A stretch of 17,086 bases of DNA from an uncultured Lachnospiraceae bacterium. GTDB lineage: Bacteria; Bacillota; Clostridia; Lachnospirales; Lachnospiraceae. This document shows, in pieces, positions 1 through 6,919 of the stretch. The stretch lies in NCBI GenBank assembly GCA_910585555.1, contig CAJUFU010000021.1, forward strand, positions 1 through 17,086. The letters run 5' to 3'. The notes under the pieces are model-generated. The model was not told the origin of the DNA, searched no databases, and saw only the letters and a program-made list of their open reading frames with translations. A program made the position numbers and the translations under genes. The stretch's first letter is position 1. Every line of letters starts with the position of its first letter.

Positions 1-25
1 GTTCAGACGTGTGCTCTTCCGATCT
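1..25. other. Illumina sequencing adapter at contig edge (artefact)
   Basis: All 25 bases match the 3' end of the Illumina TruSeq read-2 adapter, including its ending GCTCTTCCGATCT. The reading frame of ilvB runs cleanly down to base 26. The next codon, read across the junction, would be Arg (AGA), where acetolactate synthases usually have Asp after the N-V-Y. The genomic sequence therefore starts at 26 and these bases should be trimmed. Confidence 0.97.
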
Positions 26-124
26 ATATACATTTAAAATCGTACCGCCTGGATAACCGAACACGGTGTCCACACCCTGCTCTTTGAGGCATTCCACCAC
101 AATCTCTGCACCTGTCAATACCAT
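26..124 (-). CDS. ilvB: Acetolactate synthase large subunit, N-terminal 33 residues only
   Basis: Partial gene cut by the contig edge. The 33 visible codons begin MVLTGAEIVVECLKEQGV and continue through the VFGYPGG motif, the typical N-terminus of the ThDP-dependent large subunit of acetohydroxyacid synthase. That enzyme condenses pyruvate with pyruvate or 2-oxobutyrate, the first common step to valine, leucine and isoleucine. The ATG (bases 122-124) follows the ribosome site CAGGAGGAAGATAAA at good spacing. It lies 60 bases downstream of ilvD on the same strand with no terminator between, so it is probably the next gene of the leuB-ilvD transcript. The ThDP-binding and FAD regions are outside the window. 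The first 33 residues alone cannot fully exclude another ThDP enzyme, but the operon context and the match make ilvB by far the best reading. Confidence 0.9.
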
Positions 125-184
125 TTTATCTTCCTCCTGTCTGTTTAGAATAAATTGCAATTGTTATTTAATAACACGCGATAT

Positions 185-1858
185 TCACTTCTTTCCGGGT
201 ATCTCCAAAATAGCCCCTCTGTTGCCGCTGGTGACCATCTCCCGGTATCTGGCCAGATAACCTGTTGTCACCTTAGGTTCCCTGGGCTGCCAGTTACTCT
301 TACGTCTCGCAAGTTCTTCTTCGGATACCTTGACATCCAGTTTCATATTGGGAATATCGATGCTGATGATATCTCCCTCCTCCACAAGCGCAATAGGACC
401 GCCCACTGCCGCTTCCGGTGATACATGCCCAATCGAGGCTCCCCGGGAAGCACCGGAAAACCGTCCGTCCGTAATCAGCGCCACACTGGAGCCCAGACCC
501 ATGCCCGCAATCGCGGAGGTAGGATTTAACATCTCCCGCATACCCGGACCGCCCTTAGGTCCTTCATAACGGATTACCACCACATCTCCTGCCACAATCT
601 GCCCTTCCTTGATTGCCTTGATCGCGTCTTCCTCGCATTCAAATACTCTGGCCGGTCCTTCATGAACCATCATTTCCTCCACCACAGCCGAGCGCTTCAC
701 CACGCTGCCGTCAGGTGCCAGATTTCCCTTTAAGACCGCAAGACCGCCTGTCTTACTGTAAGGATTCTCCACGGTACGGATAACCTCCGTATTGCGGTTT
801 ACTGCATCCTTGATATTCTCTCCGATTGTATTTCCTGTCACTGTCATGCAGTCTGTATGGAGCAGTCCAATATCAGCCAGCTCCTTCATCACCGCATAGA
901 CACCGCCGGCCTCATTCAAATCTTCCATATAAGTAGGACCCGCAGGTGCCAGATGACAGACATTAGGTGTTTTTTCACTGATTTCATTGGCAAAAGCAAT
1001 ATCAAAGTCAAACCCAATCTCATGAGCGATTGCCGGCAGATGCAGCATGGAGTTGGTAGAACATCCCAAAGCCATATCCACGGTAAGCGCATTTAAAATA
1101 GCATCCTTTGTCATGATATCCCGCGGTCTGATGTCTTTTTCCAACAGTTTCATCACTGCCATACCTGCATGTTTGGCAAGTTTGATACGCTCGGAATAAA
1201 CCGCCGGGATAGTACCATTGCCGCGAAGCCCCATGCCCAGTGCCTCTGTCAGACAGTTCATGGAATTGGCGGTGTACATACCGGAACAGGACCCACAGGT
1301 AGGACAAACCTTCTCCTCAAACTCCCGCAGCTCTTCCTCTGTCATCGTACCAGCCGCATGGGAACCCACTGCCTCAAACATGGAAGAGAGGCTTCTTTTC
1401 TGACCCTGCACATGGCCGGCCAGCATGGGACCGCCGGAGACAAAGACCGTGGGGACGTTGATACGAGCCGCCGCCATCAAAAGTCCCGGCACGTTCTTAT
1501 CACAGTTAGGCACCATAACCAGAGCGTCAAACTGATGGGCAAGCGCCATACACTCTGTAGAATCTGCAATCAAATCTCTGGTCACCAGAGAATACTTCAT
1601 CCCAATATGCCCCATAGCGATACCGTCACAGACTGCAATCGCCGGAAACACTACCGGCACACCGCCTGCCTGGGCTACGCCCAGCTTTACCGCTTCCACA
1701 ATCTTATCCAGATTCATATGTCCCGGCACAATCTCATTGTAGGAACTGACGATTCCCACCATGGGTTTCTTCATCTCCTCTTCCGTAAATCCCAGTGCAT
1801 TAAATAAACTTCTGTGCGGCGCCTGCTGTGCGCCCGCTTTCACGTTATCACTTCTCAT
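185..1858 (-). CDS. ilvD: Dihydroxy-acid dehydratase
   Basis: Full-length (557 aa) dihydroxy-acid dehydratase, which dehydrates 2,3-dihydroxy-3-methylbutanoate or -pentanoate to the 2-oxo acid precursors of valine/leucine and isoleucine in the cytosol. Seen: VCDGIAMGHIGM (77-88), NCDKNVPG (118-125, Cys119), and the cluster-binding stretch CPTCGSCSGMYTANSMNCL (185-203). Near the N-terminus the motif is NEIVPGH (41-47), as in the E. coli-type enzymes with an oxygen-labile 4Fe-4S cluster, rather than the PCN form of 2Fe-2S enzymes; this fits an anaerobe (family knowledge applied to the motif). ATG at 1858 is preceded by GGAGGAGAAT. It lies between the GT-C glycosyltransferase (38-base gap containing a hairpin) and ilvB (60-base gap), all co-directional. 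No truncation or unusual residue was noticed. Confidence 0.97.
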   Translation of the reverse strand: MRSDNVKAGAQQAPHRSLFNALGFTEEEMKKPMVGIVSSYNEIVPGHMNLDKIVEAVKLGVAQAGGVPVVFPAIAVCDGIAMGHIGMKYSLVTRDLIADSTECMALAHQFDALVMVPNCDKNVPGLLMAAARINVPTVFVSGGPMLAGHVQGQKRSLSSMFEAVGSHAAGTMTEEELREFEEKVCPTCGSCSGMYTANSMNCLTEALGMGLRGNGTIPAVYSERIKLAKHAGMAVMKLLEKDIRPRDIMTKDAILNALTVDMALGCSTNSMLHLPAIAHEIGFDFDIAFANEISEKTPNVCHLAPAGPTYMEDLNEAGGVYAVMKELADIGLLHTDCMTVTGNTIGENIKDAVNRNTEVIRTVENPYSKTGGLAVLKGNLAPDGSVVKRSAVVEEMMVHEGPARVFECEEDAIKAIKEGQIVAGDVVVIRYEGPKGGPGMREMLNPTSAIAGMGLGSSVALITDGRFSGASRGASIGHVSPEAAVGGPIALVEEGDIISIDIPNMKLDVKVSEEELARRKSNWQPREPKVTTGYLARYREMVTSGNRGAILEIPGKK

Positions 1859-1873
1859 ATTCTCCTCCGTTCC

Positions 1874-1890
1874 GAAGCGCCCTGCGCTTC
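1874..1890. repeat. Perfect inverted repeat (GAAGCGC-3-GCGCTTC) between two operon genes
   Basis: Seven-base perfect arms around a 3-base loop, sitting wholly in the 38-base gap between the TAG stop of the glycosyltransferase gene (1897-1899) and the ribosome site of ilvD. On the transcribed strand there is no U-run after it, so it is unlikely to be an intrinsic terminator. It could shield the ilvD ribosome site or stabilise an mRNA end after processing; neither can be told from sequence alone. Confidence 0.75.
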
Positions 1891-1896
1891 ATGCAT

Positions 1897-3615
1897 CTAC
1901 TTTCTTGTATATAAGATAAACTGCCAGTTCTCATAGACCGGCTCCATCTTTTCTTCCAAATACGCCGTGGGTATCTCATCCTTGGTCAAATAAAACTTCC
2001 ACGTCTCCGGTCCTTCCCGATAACCATATTCCATACCAAGAAGCGCCTTATCAATCAGCACGGCATCCCCTTCCTCAATCTGTCTGGTGGTCCCGCTTTC
2101 TTCTATATGATAGGCATACAGAAGAAAATACTCCTGATCGCAGTCCGTCACCGCTATTCTATCTGCCTGTTCCACGGCCCCCTGCTCATAAGCGTCCTGA
2201 AGCAGTTCGCTCCGCATACTATAAGGTGCCGTATCCAGCCCAAGCGTCAGTACACAAAATCCCCCGGTAAGAATACTGCACACCATCCCGTTCCAGCCAT
2301 GACAGCCTTTGCCCCTTTTCCATAAAGAGACTTTTTCATTCATAAGATTGCACAGAATCTCAATCAGCCAGGCAGACAAAAGGGCCAGCCACACGCCCAG
2401 GAAAGAAAACACTCTCTGGTAAGGCAGTTTACACTGTATCACCAAAGCCAATGTCAATAAAAGAATCGTCAGCAGAAAATACACCTCCAGAAACTCCTGG
2501 CAGCCGTCCTGCTCTGTTCTTTCCGGCAGCGGTTTTACAGTGTCCTCTATTCCTTGTACCTGTGACCATTCCTGCTCCATATCCGCCTTGGCAAAATGCC
2601 TTTTGACAAATAACGGATGGCATTTATTTTTTATACGCCACAAGGTCCGCAGAACTGCCATGACAAGAGCGGTCATCACAAACAGACACATGCCTGTTCC
2701 CTTGATTCCAAATGCAAAAGAGAGCTGCGTGCCAAACAAAGTCTGCAGCCAGTAAGCAGCCTGCTCCGTAAACTGTTCTCTGGTCATACTCTGAATATAG
2801 GGCGTGTCTAACATATAAGATACACCTGTTATGACTGCCCGAAAAGGCGCCTGCAGAATGACTGCTCCATGACTCATACCGGAAAATCCACTGTCCGGTG
2901 TTTTGATAAGCAGATTAGAGCCAATCGCCAGCCACAAAATCCCATAAAGGCCAGCTGTGCAGACTGCACTGACAAGGGACGTCATAATAAGCCGGGCAAG
3001 TCCTTTATACTCCTTTTGCAGCAAGAGCATCATGCCGCCAATCATGCATACCGGCATTACCACATAGAGGCTGCTGGGAATGGCCCACAACGCCATCAAA
3101 AGCGACAGCCCAAACAAAACATAACCGCTTCTCTTCTTCCGATGCTCCACCACGATGTGAAAAAGTTCCCATAGGGCCGTGAGATAACAGAAGGTTACAA
3201 GCGCATAACCTCTTCCCTGTACCGCAAGCTGGTTGACCATGCTCATTCCTGCAAAGACAAACACCGGAACCAATGCAAAATATCCTGCAAAACACTTTCT
3301 GCCAATCCGGTACAGAAGCACCAAGCTTCCCAGACTGCTGAGCCAGGATACTCCTCTTAGGGCCACTGCCGAACTGCCAAATAGATTCAGGCAGGCCGAT
3401 AAGGTGGAAAATCCAACATGATTGTTGGGAAGGGGCCAGTGGATAGCCGCGTAAACCGGTCCTCTGCTGATAAAATAATAATAAGTATATAGCTCGTCAT
3501 ACCATGGTGTAATCTCAAACATCCTGTATCCATAGTAAACTGCCATGCCCAGAAGAAACACAAGAAATATCTGGAATATCCTGTCCCTTCTTAGCTCAAG
3601 TAATCGCTGTTTCAT
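1897..3615 (-). CDS. Polytopic membrane protein, putative GT-C fold glycosyltransferase
   Basis: 572 aa multi-pass membrane protein. The first membrane segment (about 12-31) is followed by TPWYDE (36-41), which resembles the acidic catalytic pair in the first outer loop of GT-C transferases (PMT/ArnT-like, using polyprenyl-phosphate sugars). The stretch WPLPNNHVGFSTLSACLNLF (60-79) and ALRGVSWLSSLGSLVLLYRIGR (85-106) follow the family's usual layout (HPPL-like motif, R-x-x-S, next helix), but the usual HPPL is replaced by PNNH. A charged stretch near 345-392 looks like an internal loop, and the last ~100 residues are soluble. Start: ATG at 3615 with a modest AAAAAGG site. It lies 57 bases after leuB and 38 bases before ilvD, so it is probably co-transcribed with branched-chain amino acid genes, an unexpected partner. 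Substrate and acceptor are unknown; membrane transferase is likely, exact role not assignable. Confidence 0.7.
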   Translation of the reverse strand: MKQRLLELRRDRIFQIFLVFLLGMAVYYGYRMFEITPWYDELYTYYYFISRGPVYAAIHWPLPNNHVGFSTLSACLNLFGSSAVALRGVSWLSSLGSLVLLYRIGRKCFAGYFALVPVFVFAGMSMVNQLAVQGRGYALVTFCYLTALWELFHIVVEHRKKRSGYVLFGLSLLMALWAIPSSLYVVMPVCMIGGMMLLLQKEYKGLARLIMTSLVSAVCTAGLYGILWLAIGSNLLIKTPDSGFSGMSHGAVILQAPFRAVITGVSYMLDTPYIQSMTREQFTEQAAYWLQTLFGTQLSFAFGIKGTGMCLFVMTALVMAVLRTLWRIKNKCHPLFVKRHFAKADMEQEWSQVQGIEDTVKPLPERTEQDGCQEFLEVYFLLTILLLTLALVIQCKLPYQRVFSFLGVWLALLSAWLIEILCNLMNEKVSLWKRGKGCHGWNGMVCSILTGGFCVLTLGLDTAPYSMRSELLQDAYEQGAVEQADRIAVTDCDQEYFLLYAYHIEESGTTRQIEEGDAVLIDKALLGMEYGYREGPETWKFYLTKDEIPTAYLEEKMEPVYENWQFILYTRK

Positions 3616-3672
3616 AGAGTCAAACCTTTTTGGTATATGAATTGCTCTTCATTTTATCATAACACATATTAT

Positions 3673-4755
3673 TTATATTCTCTCCGCAAGAAGATCTCCC
3701 ATCTGCTTACACCCCACGCGCACACATCCTTCCGACATGATATCCGCCGTACGGTATCCGGCCTGCAGTACTGCTTTTACTGCGTTGTCTATGGCATCCG
3801 CCTCTTTGTCCAAATCAAAGCTGTAGCGAAGCATCATGGAAGCGGAAAGCACTGTGGCAATGGGATTGGCAATATCTTTTCCTGCAATATCGGGCGCTGA
3901 GCCATGGCTTGGCTCATACAGGCCAAACTTCGTATCATTTAAAGAGGCTGACGCCAGCATACCGATAGAACCGGTCACCATACTCGCCTCATCCGATAAA
4001 ATATCGCCGAACATATTCTCTGTCAAAATCACATCAAACTGCGCGGGATCTTTCACAAGCTGCATGGCACAATTATCCACCAGCATATGTTCTAAGGTCA
4101 CATCCGGATAATCCACGGCAACCTCTTCCACCACCTTACGCCAGAGCCTGGAAGAATCCAGCACATTGGCTTTATCCACGCTGGTCACCTTTTTATTTCG
4201 CTTTCTGGCAATCTCAAATCCTTTGATGGCAATCCTGCGGATTTCATTTTCGTCATAGGTCAGCGTATCTATGGCCTTACGTATACCATTTTCCTCAACG
4301 GTCTTTCGCTCTCCGAAATACAGTCCCCCCGTCAGTTCCCGCATAATCAGCATATCAAAACCAGCCGATGAAATCTCCTCTTTTAATGGACAAGCGCCGG
4401 AAAGCTCCTCATACAAAACCGCGGGCCGCAGGTTTGCAAAAAGATTCAGCGCCTTCCGAATGGCCAAAAGGCCGGCCTCCGGCCTTAAATTAGGAGGCAG
4501 CTTATACCAGGGCGAAGTGGTCGTATCCCCGCCGATCGAGCCCATCAGTACCGCGTCAGCACTCTTTGCAGTCTCCACCGCTTCCTCCGTCAATGGCACC
4601 CCATGCACATCAATGGATGCTCCACCCATCAGAATATCGGTATACTGCATCACATGTCCAAATTTCGCCGCTGTCGCATCAAGTACCTTCTTAGCCTCCG
4701 CCACGATTTCCGGTCCTATACCATCTCCGGGAATACAGGTTATCTTAAGTTCCAT
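3673..4755 (-). CDS. leuB: 3-isopropylmalate dehydrogenase
   Basis: 360 aa enzyme oxidising and decarboxylating 3-isopropylmalate with NAD+ in leucine synthesis. Seen: ITCIPGDGIGPEI (5-17), substrate arginines in the usual places (R100, R110, R139), LTGGLYFGER (141-150), Lys195, Asp227, the metal-binding NMFGDILSDEASM (247-259) and the NAD-binding EPSHGSAPDIAGKDIANP (281-298). The start is placed at 4755: MELKITCIPGDG matches the family's usual N-terminus, and GGAGG lies 5 bases upstream. An in-frame ATG at 4791 would add 12 residues unlike the family and would place that ribosome site inside the coding region. It is the first gene of the leuB-GT-ilvD-ilvB group, behind its own promoter. leuA, leuC and leuD are not in the window, and no T-box or leader peptide was seen before it. 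Confidence 0.96.
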   Translation of the reverse strand: MELKITCIPGDGIGPEIVAEAKKVLDATAAKFGHVMQYTDILMGGASIDVHGVPLTEEAVETAKSADAVLMGSIGGDTTTSPWYKLPPNLRPEAGLLAIRKALNLFANLRPAVLYEELSGACPLKEEISSAGFDMLIMRELTGGLYFGERKTVEENGIRKAIDTLTYDENEIRRIAIKGFEIARKRNKKVTSVDKANVLDSSRLWRKVVEEVAVDYPDVTLEHMLVDNCAMQLVKDPAQFDVILTENMFGDILSDEASMVTGSIGMLASASLNDTKFGLYEPSHGSAPDIAGKDIANPIATVLSASMMLRYSFDLDKEADAIDNAVKAVLQAGYRTADIMSEGCVRVGCKQMGDLLAERI

Positions 4756-4843
4756 CCTTACCTCCATTCTTGCGCTTCCGCCTGGAAACACACCTATATT
4801 ATAGTATGATAAAACAACTCAAATCGCAAAATATCACTTATAT

Positions 4844-4872
4844 ATCATAGACTATTCCCGTATAAATTTCAA
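4844..4872 (-). promoter_or_regulatory. Probable promoter of leuB (TTGAAA-17-TATGAT)
   Basis: On the minus strand, TTGAAA (4867-4872) and TATGAT (4844-4849) are separated by 17 bases, just downstream of the terminator of the preceding gene. A second, perfect TATAAT lies at 4798-4803 but has no clear -35 partner at the right distance, so it may be a secondary start. The leader would be about 35-80 bases with no clear attenuator. Confidence 0.55.
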
Positions 4873-4876
4873 TACA

Positions 4877-4904
4877 GAAAAGCCGGATCATTGCTGACCC
4901 GGCC
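4877..4904 (-). terminator. Intrinsic terminator of the LysM gene
   Basis: Minus strand: arms GCCGGGTCA and TGATCCGGC (one G-T pair) around loop GCAA, followed by TTTTCTG. It begins about 20 bases after the TAA of the LysM gene and separates it from the leuB transcript. Confidence 0.88.
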
Positions 4905-4924
4905 ATTCCTTTATACCTTTTCTG

Positions 4925-5671
4925 TTATTTTGCCGTAAATGCTCTCTGTGCAAGTATGGTGCCATCGGCTGTCTGATAACTGTAGATGATCGTAGTATTT
5001 CCAGGATTGCCAAGTTCATCCTCAATCATGACAAGCAACTCATCCACGATTGGTTTCACTGACTCTAAGCCCTCAGTCAGCGCTTCTCCTATCCCATCTA
5101 CAAGATAAGAAGAATCTGTGATCGTCACGATAACCGCCATAGTATTTTCCTGAAATAGAACAGAAATATCCATGCCGCTTCCTGAGAACATCTGCATCTC
5201 GGCATCCCAAATTTTCTTAAATTCGGGATCCTTGCCAAACTCTTCCAAAGTCGTCACTGCCGATGCCGTGGGAGAAGGCTGTACTGCCGGTGCCGCCTCA
5301 GGCAATGTTTCTTGTGCGGGCTGCTTCTCCTGCACTACGGGAGTCTCCAAAATCTCCATCTGTATAGTGGGTGTTTCCGTTTCCGGCACTACCGTAAGCT
5401 GCATTGCCGGCGCTCCTGCTTCTTCGGCAAGGTCCGGAATCACAATTACCTGTCCCGGATAAATCTTTGTGGGCTCTTTAATCGCCTCTTTATTTGCCTC
5501 ATAGATAATATTCCACTTATTCTCGTCCCCATACTTTTCCTTGGCGATCTTCATCAGATGATCTCCACTTGCCACCGTATAATTCTCCGCGGCGCAAACT
5601 GTCATGCTCATAGAAAGCATACTTACCATAGCAGCTGTTACGGTAAAAATTTTTACAAATCCCCTTTTCAT
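4925..5671 (-). CDS. Secreted LysM protein with C-terminal DUF4854-like domain
   Basis: 248 aa. Signal peptide at 1-28 (MKRGF start, hydrophobic core, VCAA end). A LysM domain at about 30-79 (YTVASGDHLMKIAKEKYGD ... YPGQVIVIP) should bind peptidoglycan glycan. A Pro/Thr/Glu-rich linker runs 85-140. The C-terminal part (141-248) ends SYQTADGTILAQRAFTAK and resembles the C-terminal half of the neighbouring lipoprotein (ends YLDPDGNVLAERGFKAQ), with the same DxxxLxxxxxxxLxxG layout before it; I assign it, from memory, to the DUF4854 group. No catalytic residues are evident, so it may be a binding or sensor domain. ATG at 5671 follows AAAGGAGCACT. It is monocistronic, with its own promoter (5725-5753) and terminator (4877-4904). 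Function unknown beyond probable cell-wall attachment. Confidence 0.85.
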   Translation of the reverse strand: MKRGFVKIFTVTAAMVSMLSMSMTVCAAENYTVASGDHLMKIAKEKYGDENKWNIIYEANKEAIKEPTKIYPGQVIVIPDLAEEAGAPAMQLTVVPETETPTIQMEILETPVVQEKQPAQETLPEAAPAVQPSPTASAVTTLEEFGKDPEFKKIWDAEMQMFSGSGMDISVLFQENTMAVIVTITDSSYLVDGIGEALTEGLESVKPIVDELLVMIEDELGNPGNTTIIYSYQTADGTILAQRAFTAK

Positions 5672-5724
5672 AGTGCTCCTTTCCGATCTGACGATCTCTT
5701 GGCGTATTTTATTTTTCTTTTTCT

Positions 5725-5753
5725 ATTTTGAAGGATATACTGGAGCTTGTCAA
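5725..5753 (-). promoter_or_regulatory. Promoter of the LysM gene (TTGACA-17-CAAAAT)
   Basis: Consensus TTGACA at 5748-5753 and CAAAAT at 5725-5730 with a 17-base spacer, on the minus strand, starting right after the upstream gene's terminator. The leader would be about 45-50 bases. Confidence 0.65.
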
Positions 5754-5761
5754 GTGATAGC

Positions 5762-5790
5762 AAAAGACCGCATCATACTGATACGGCCTT
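5762..5790 (-). terminator. Intrinsic terminator of the lipoprotein gene
   Basis: Minus strand: arms GGCCGTATCA and TGATGCGGTC (G-T pairs tolerated) around loop GTA, flanked by AA on the 5' side and TTTTG on the 3' side. It lies about 30 bases after the TAA of the lipoprotein gene. Confidence 0.85.
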
Positions 5791-5820
5791 TTCTATTTTC
5801 GGCAAGACTACTTACCTTCT

Positions 5821-6390
5821 TTATTGTGCTTTAAAGCCTCTCTCTGCAAGTACATTTCCATCGGGATCAAGGTATCTGATCACAAACTGCACTGTACCCT
5901 TCTGGCCAATCACTTCATCCATCTGACCAGCCATCTGCTCGAAAATAGATGCAGTAGCATCCAGACCAGCTTCCAACTGCGCAGGTGCATCATCCGTAAG
6001 CAGGGACGCATCCTCAACAGTAAAGTTGAAGGTAAAGTCATTTCCCTTTACTTCTGCTTTCACAGACAAACCTTCCTCGCCAGCACCAGCAATCTGCTCC
6101 TCTATCGCTTCCATAGCGCCAGGTGTAGAATTCAGATAATCCTCCAGCGTATCGCCTGTAGCTTCAGCTTCTTCTTCCTCTTCAGGCTCTTCTGCCTCAG
6201 GAGCCTCTGCTTCAGGTTCCTCTGCTGCTTCTTCCTCTTTCTCCTCCTCCGGTGCCGGTGCCTCTGCCTCTTCTTCCGCAGCCGTGTCTGCACCCTTAGC
6301 TGCATCATCTGAACCGCCGCATGCTGTCATAGACAAAGTAAGCGCCATAAGCGCCGCACATAAGATTGCTTTTACTGCTCTTCTCTTCAT
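5821..6390 (-). CDS. Lipoprotein with Glu-rich linker and DUF4854-like domain
   Basis: 189 aa. The N-terminus is a lipoprotein signal (MKRRAVKAILCAALMALTLS, then MTAC with Cys24 as the likely lipidated residue, followed by GGSDD). Residues 36-78 are an extreme Glu/Ala/Pro tract, a likely stalk through the wall. Residues 80-189 are a compact domain (GDTLEDYLNSTPGAMEAIEE ... FVIRYLDPDGNVLAERGF) resembling the C-terminal domain of the LysM protein encoded next to it. No enzyme motif was seen. Start: ATG at 6390 preceded by GGGAGGAGATAGTT. It has its own near-consensus promoter and a terminator, so it is monocistronic. It differs from its neighbour in anchoring: membrane lipid here, LysM wall binding there. 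The family assignment is from pattern recognition; the function is unknown. Confidence 0.85.
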   Translation of the reverse strand: MKRRAVKAILCAALMALTLSMTACGGSDDAAKGADTAAEEEAEAPAPEEEKEEEAAEEPEAEAPEAEEPEEEEEAEATGDTLEDYLNSTPGAMEAIEEQIAGAGEEGLSVKAEVKGNDFTFNFTVEDASLLTDDAPAQLEAGLDATASIFEQMAGQMDEVIGQKGTVQFVIRYLDPDGNVLAERGFKAQ

Positions 6391-6442
6391 AACTATCTCC
6401 TCCCTTTAACAGTATTCTTTGTGTGCCTTCATACAAGTTGAA

Positions 6443-6471
6443 ATTCTACATCAATTACTCCTCATTGTCAA
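6443..6471 (-). promoter_or_regulatory. Strong promoter of the lipoprotein gene (TTGACA-17-TAGAAT)
   Basis: Minus strand TTGACA (6466-6471), exactly 17 bases, TAGAAT (6443-6448); leader about 46 bases to the ATG. An A/T-rich tandem repeat lies just upstream. Confidence 0.8.
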
Positions 6472-6484
6472 TACTATCTTAAAT

Positions 6485-6506
6485 AACATTAATAAAACAT
6501 TAATAA
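6485..6506. repeat. Two adjacent 11-base direct repeats (AACATTAATAA)
   Basis: AACATTAATAA occurs twice with no gap (6485-6495, 6496-6506), 13 bases upstream of the -35 box of the lipoprotein promoter. The period is about one helical turn and the sequence is pure A/T-rich, so it could be an UP element or a paired operator; it could also be chance in an AT-rich gap. Confidence 0.7.
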
Positions 6507-6508
6507 TT

Positions 6509-6541
6509 GAAAAAGGGTCCTGGCTGTCACACCACGACCCT
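6509..6541 (-). terminator. Intrinsic terminator after yajC
   Basis: Minus strand: AGGGTCGTGG and CCAGGACCCT pair with one internal mismatch around an 8-base loop, followed by TTTTTCA. It starts about 22 bases after the yajC stop and closes the vanY-tgt-yajC unit. Confidence 0.85.
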
Positions 6542-6563
6542 GCTGTTTCCCGCATCATATTTC

Positions 6564-6878
6564 CTATTCTGTCTCCGCCTTCTCGACCTGCGCCACCGCA
6601 GATTTCTGCATCGGGATTCGACAGTTTTTGTTATTGCCAAACTCCACTATCAGAGTATCGTCTGTGATATCAATCACAATCCCGTAAAATCCGCTGGTGG
6701 TAAGCACTACATCGCCCACACTCATATCTGCCAGCATTGCTGCCACTCTCTTCTGCTCCTTCTTCTGCGGACGCACCATAAGAAAATACATAAACGCCAC
6801 GATGACCACAATATAGATGATCATGACCAGACCACTGCCTGTAGCAGCCGCCGCATCAGCTGATAATAATAATCCCAT
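6564..6878 (-). CDS. yajC: Preprotein translocase subunit YajC
   Basis: 104 aa. A short N-terminal outer part, one membrane helix (about 16-35), then the family signature FLMVRPQKKEQKR (32-44) and a small cytoplasmic beta domain (DMSVGDVVLTTSGFYGIVID, 51-70). YajC associates with SecDF in the Sec secretion machinery; here secD and secF are not next to it. The length is normal. ATG at 6878 follows GGAGGAAATGGT. It is 87 bases downstream of tgt, the common tgt-yajC order, and is followed by a terminator, so it is the last gene of the unit. A possible internal promoter lies in the gap. Confident call. Confidence 0.96.
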   Translation of the reverse strand: MGLLLSADAAAATGSGLVMIIYIVVIVAFMYFLMVRPQKKEQKRVAAMLADMSVGDVVLTTSGFYGIVIDITDDTLIVEFGNNKNCRIPMQKSAVAQVEKAETE

Positions 6879-6919
6879 ACCATTTCCTCCATTATCTTTT
6901 CATCAAAAGTCTAAAGCAT

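Noticed and set aside
163..175. AT-rich palindrome GTTATTTAATAAC between ilvD and ilvB as a terminator or operator
   Set aside because: Too short and AT-rich to be a stable hairpin, no U-tail, and such palindromes are expected by chance in AT-rich gaps.
1169..1807. Long plus-strand open frame opposite ilvD
   Set aside because: It lies antisense to a highly conserved gene, has His/Cys/Arg-rich shadow composition, no ribosome site and no recognisable domain.
5673..5689. Sequence resembling the Illumina adapter end (TTCCGATCT) before the LysM gene, a possible internal chimera
   Set aside because: Only nine bases match without a gap, the stretch doubles as the LysM ribosome site, and promoter spacing, gene and terminator around it are coherent. 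Read mapping would settle it.
5824..6312. Plus-strand open frame of 162 codons opposite the lipoprotein gene
   Set aside because: Its Phe/Leu/Cys/Arg run is just the complement of the Glu-rich codons; the minus-strand gene has promoter, ribosome site, lipobox and terminator.
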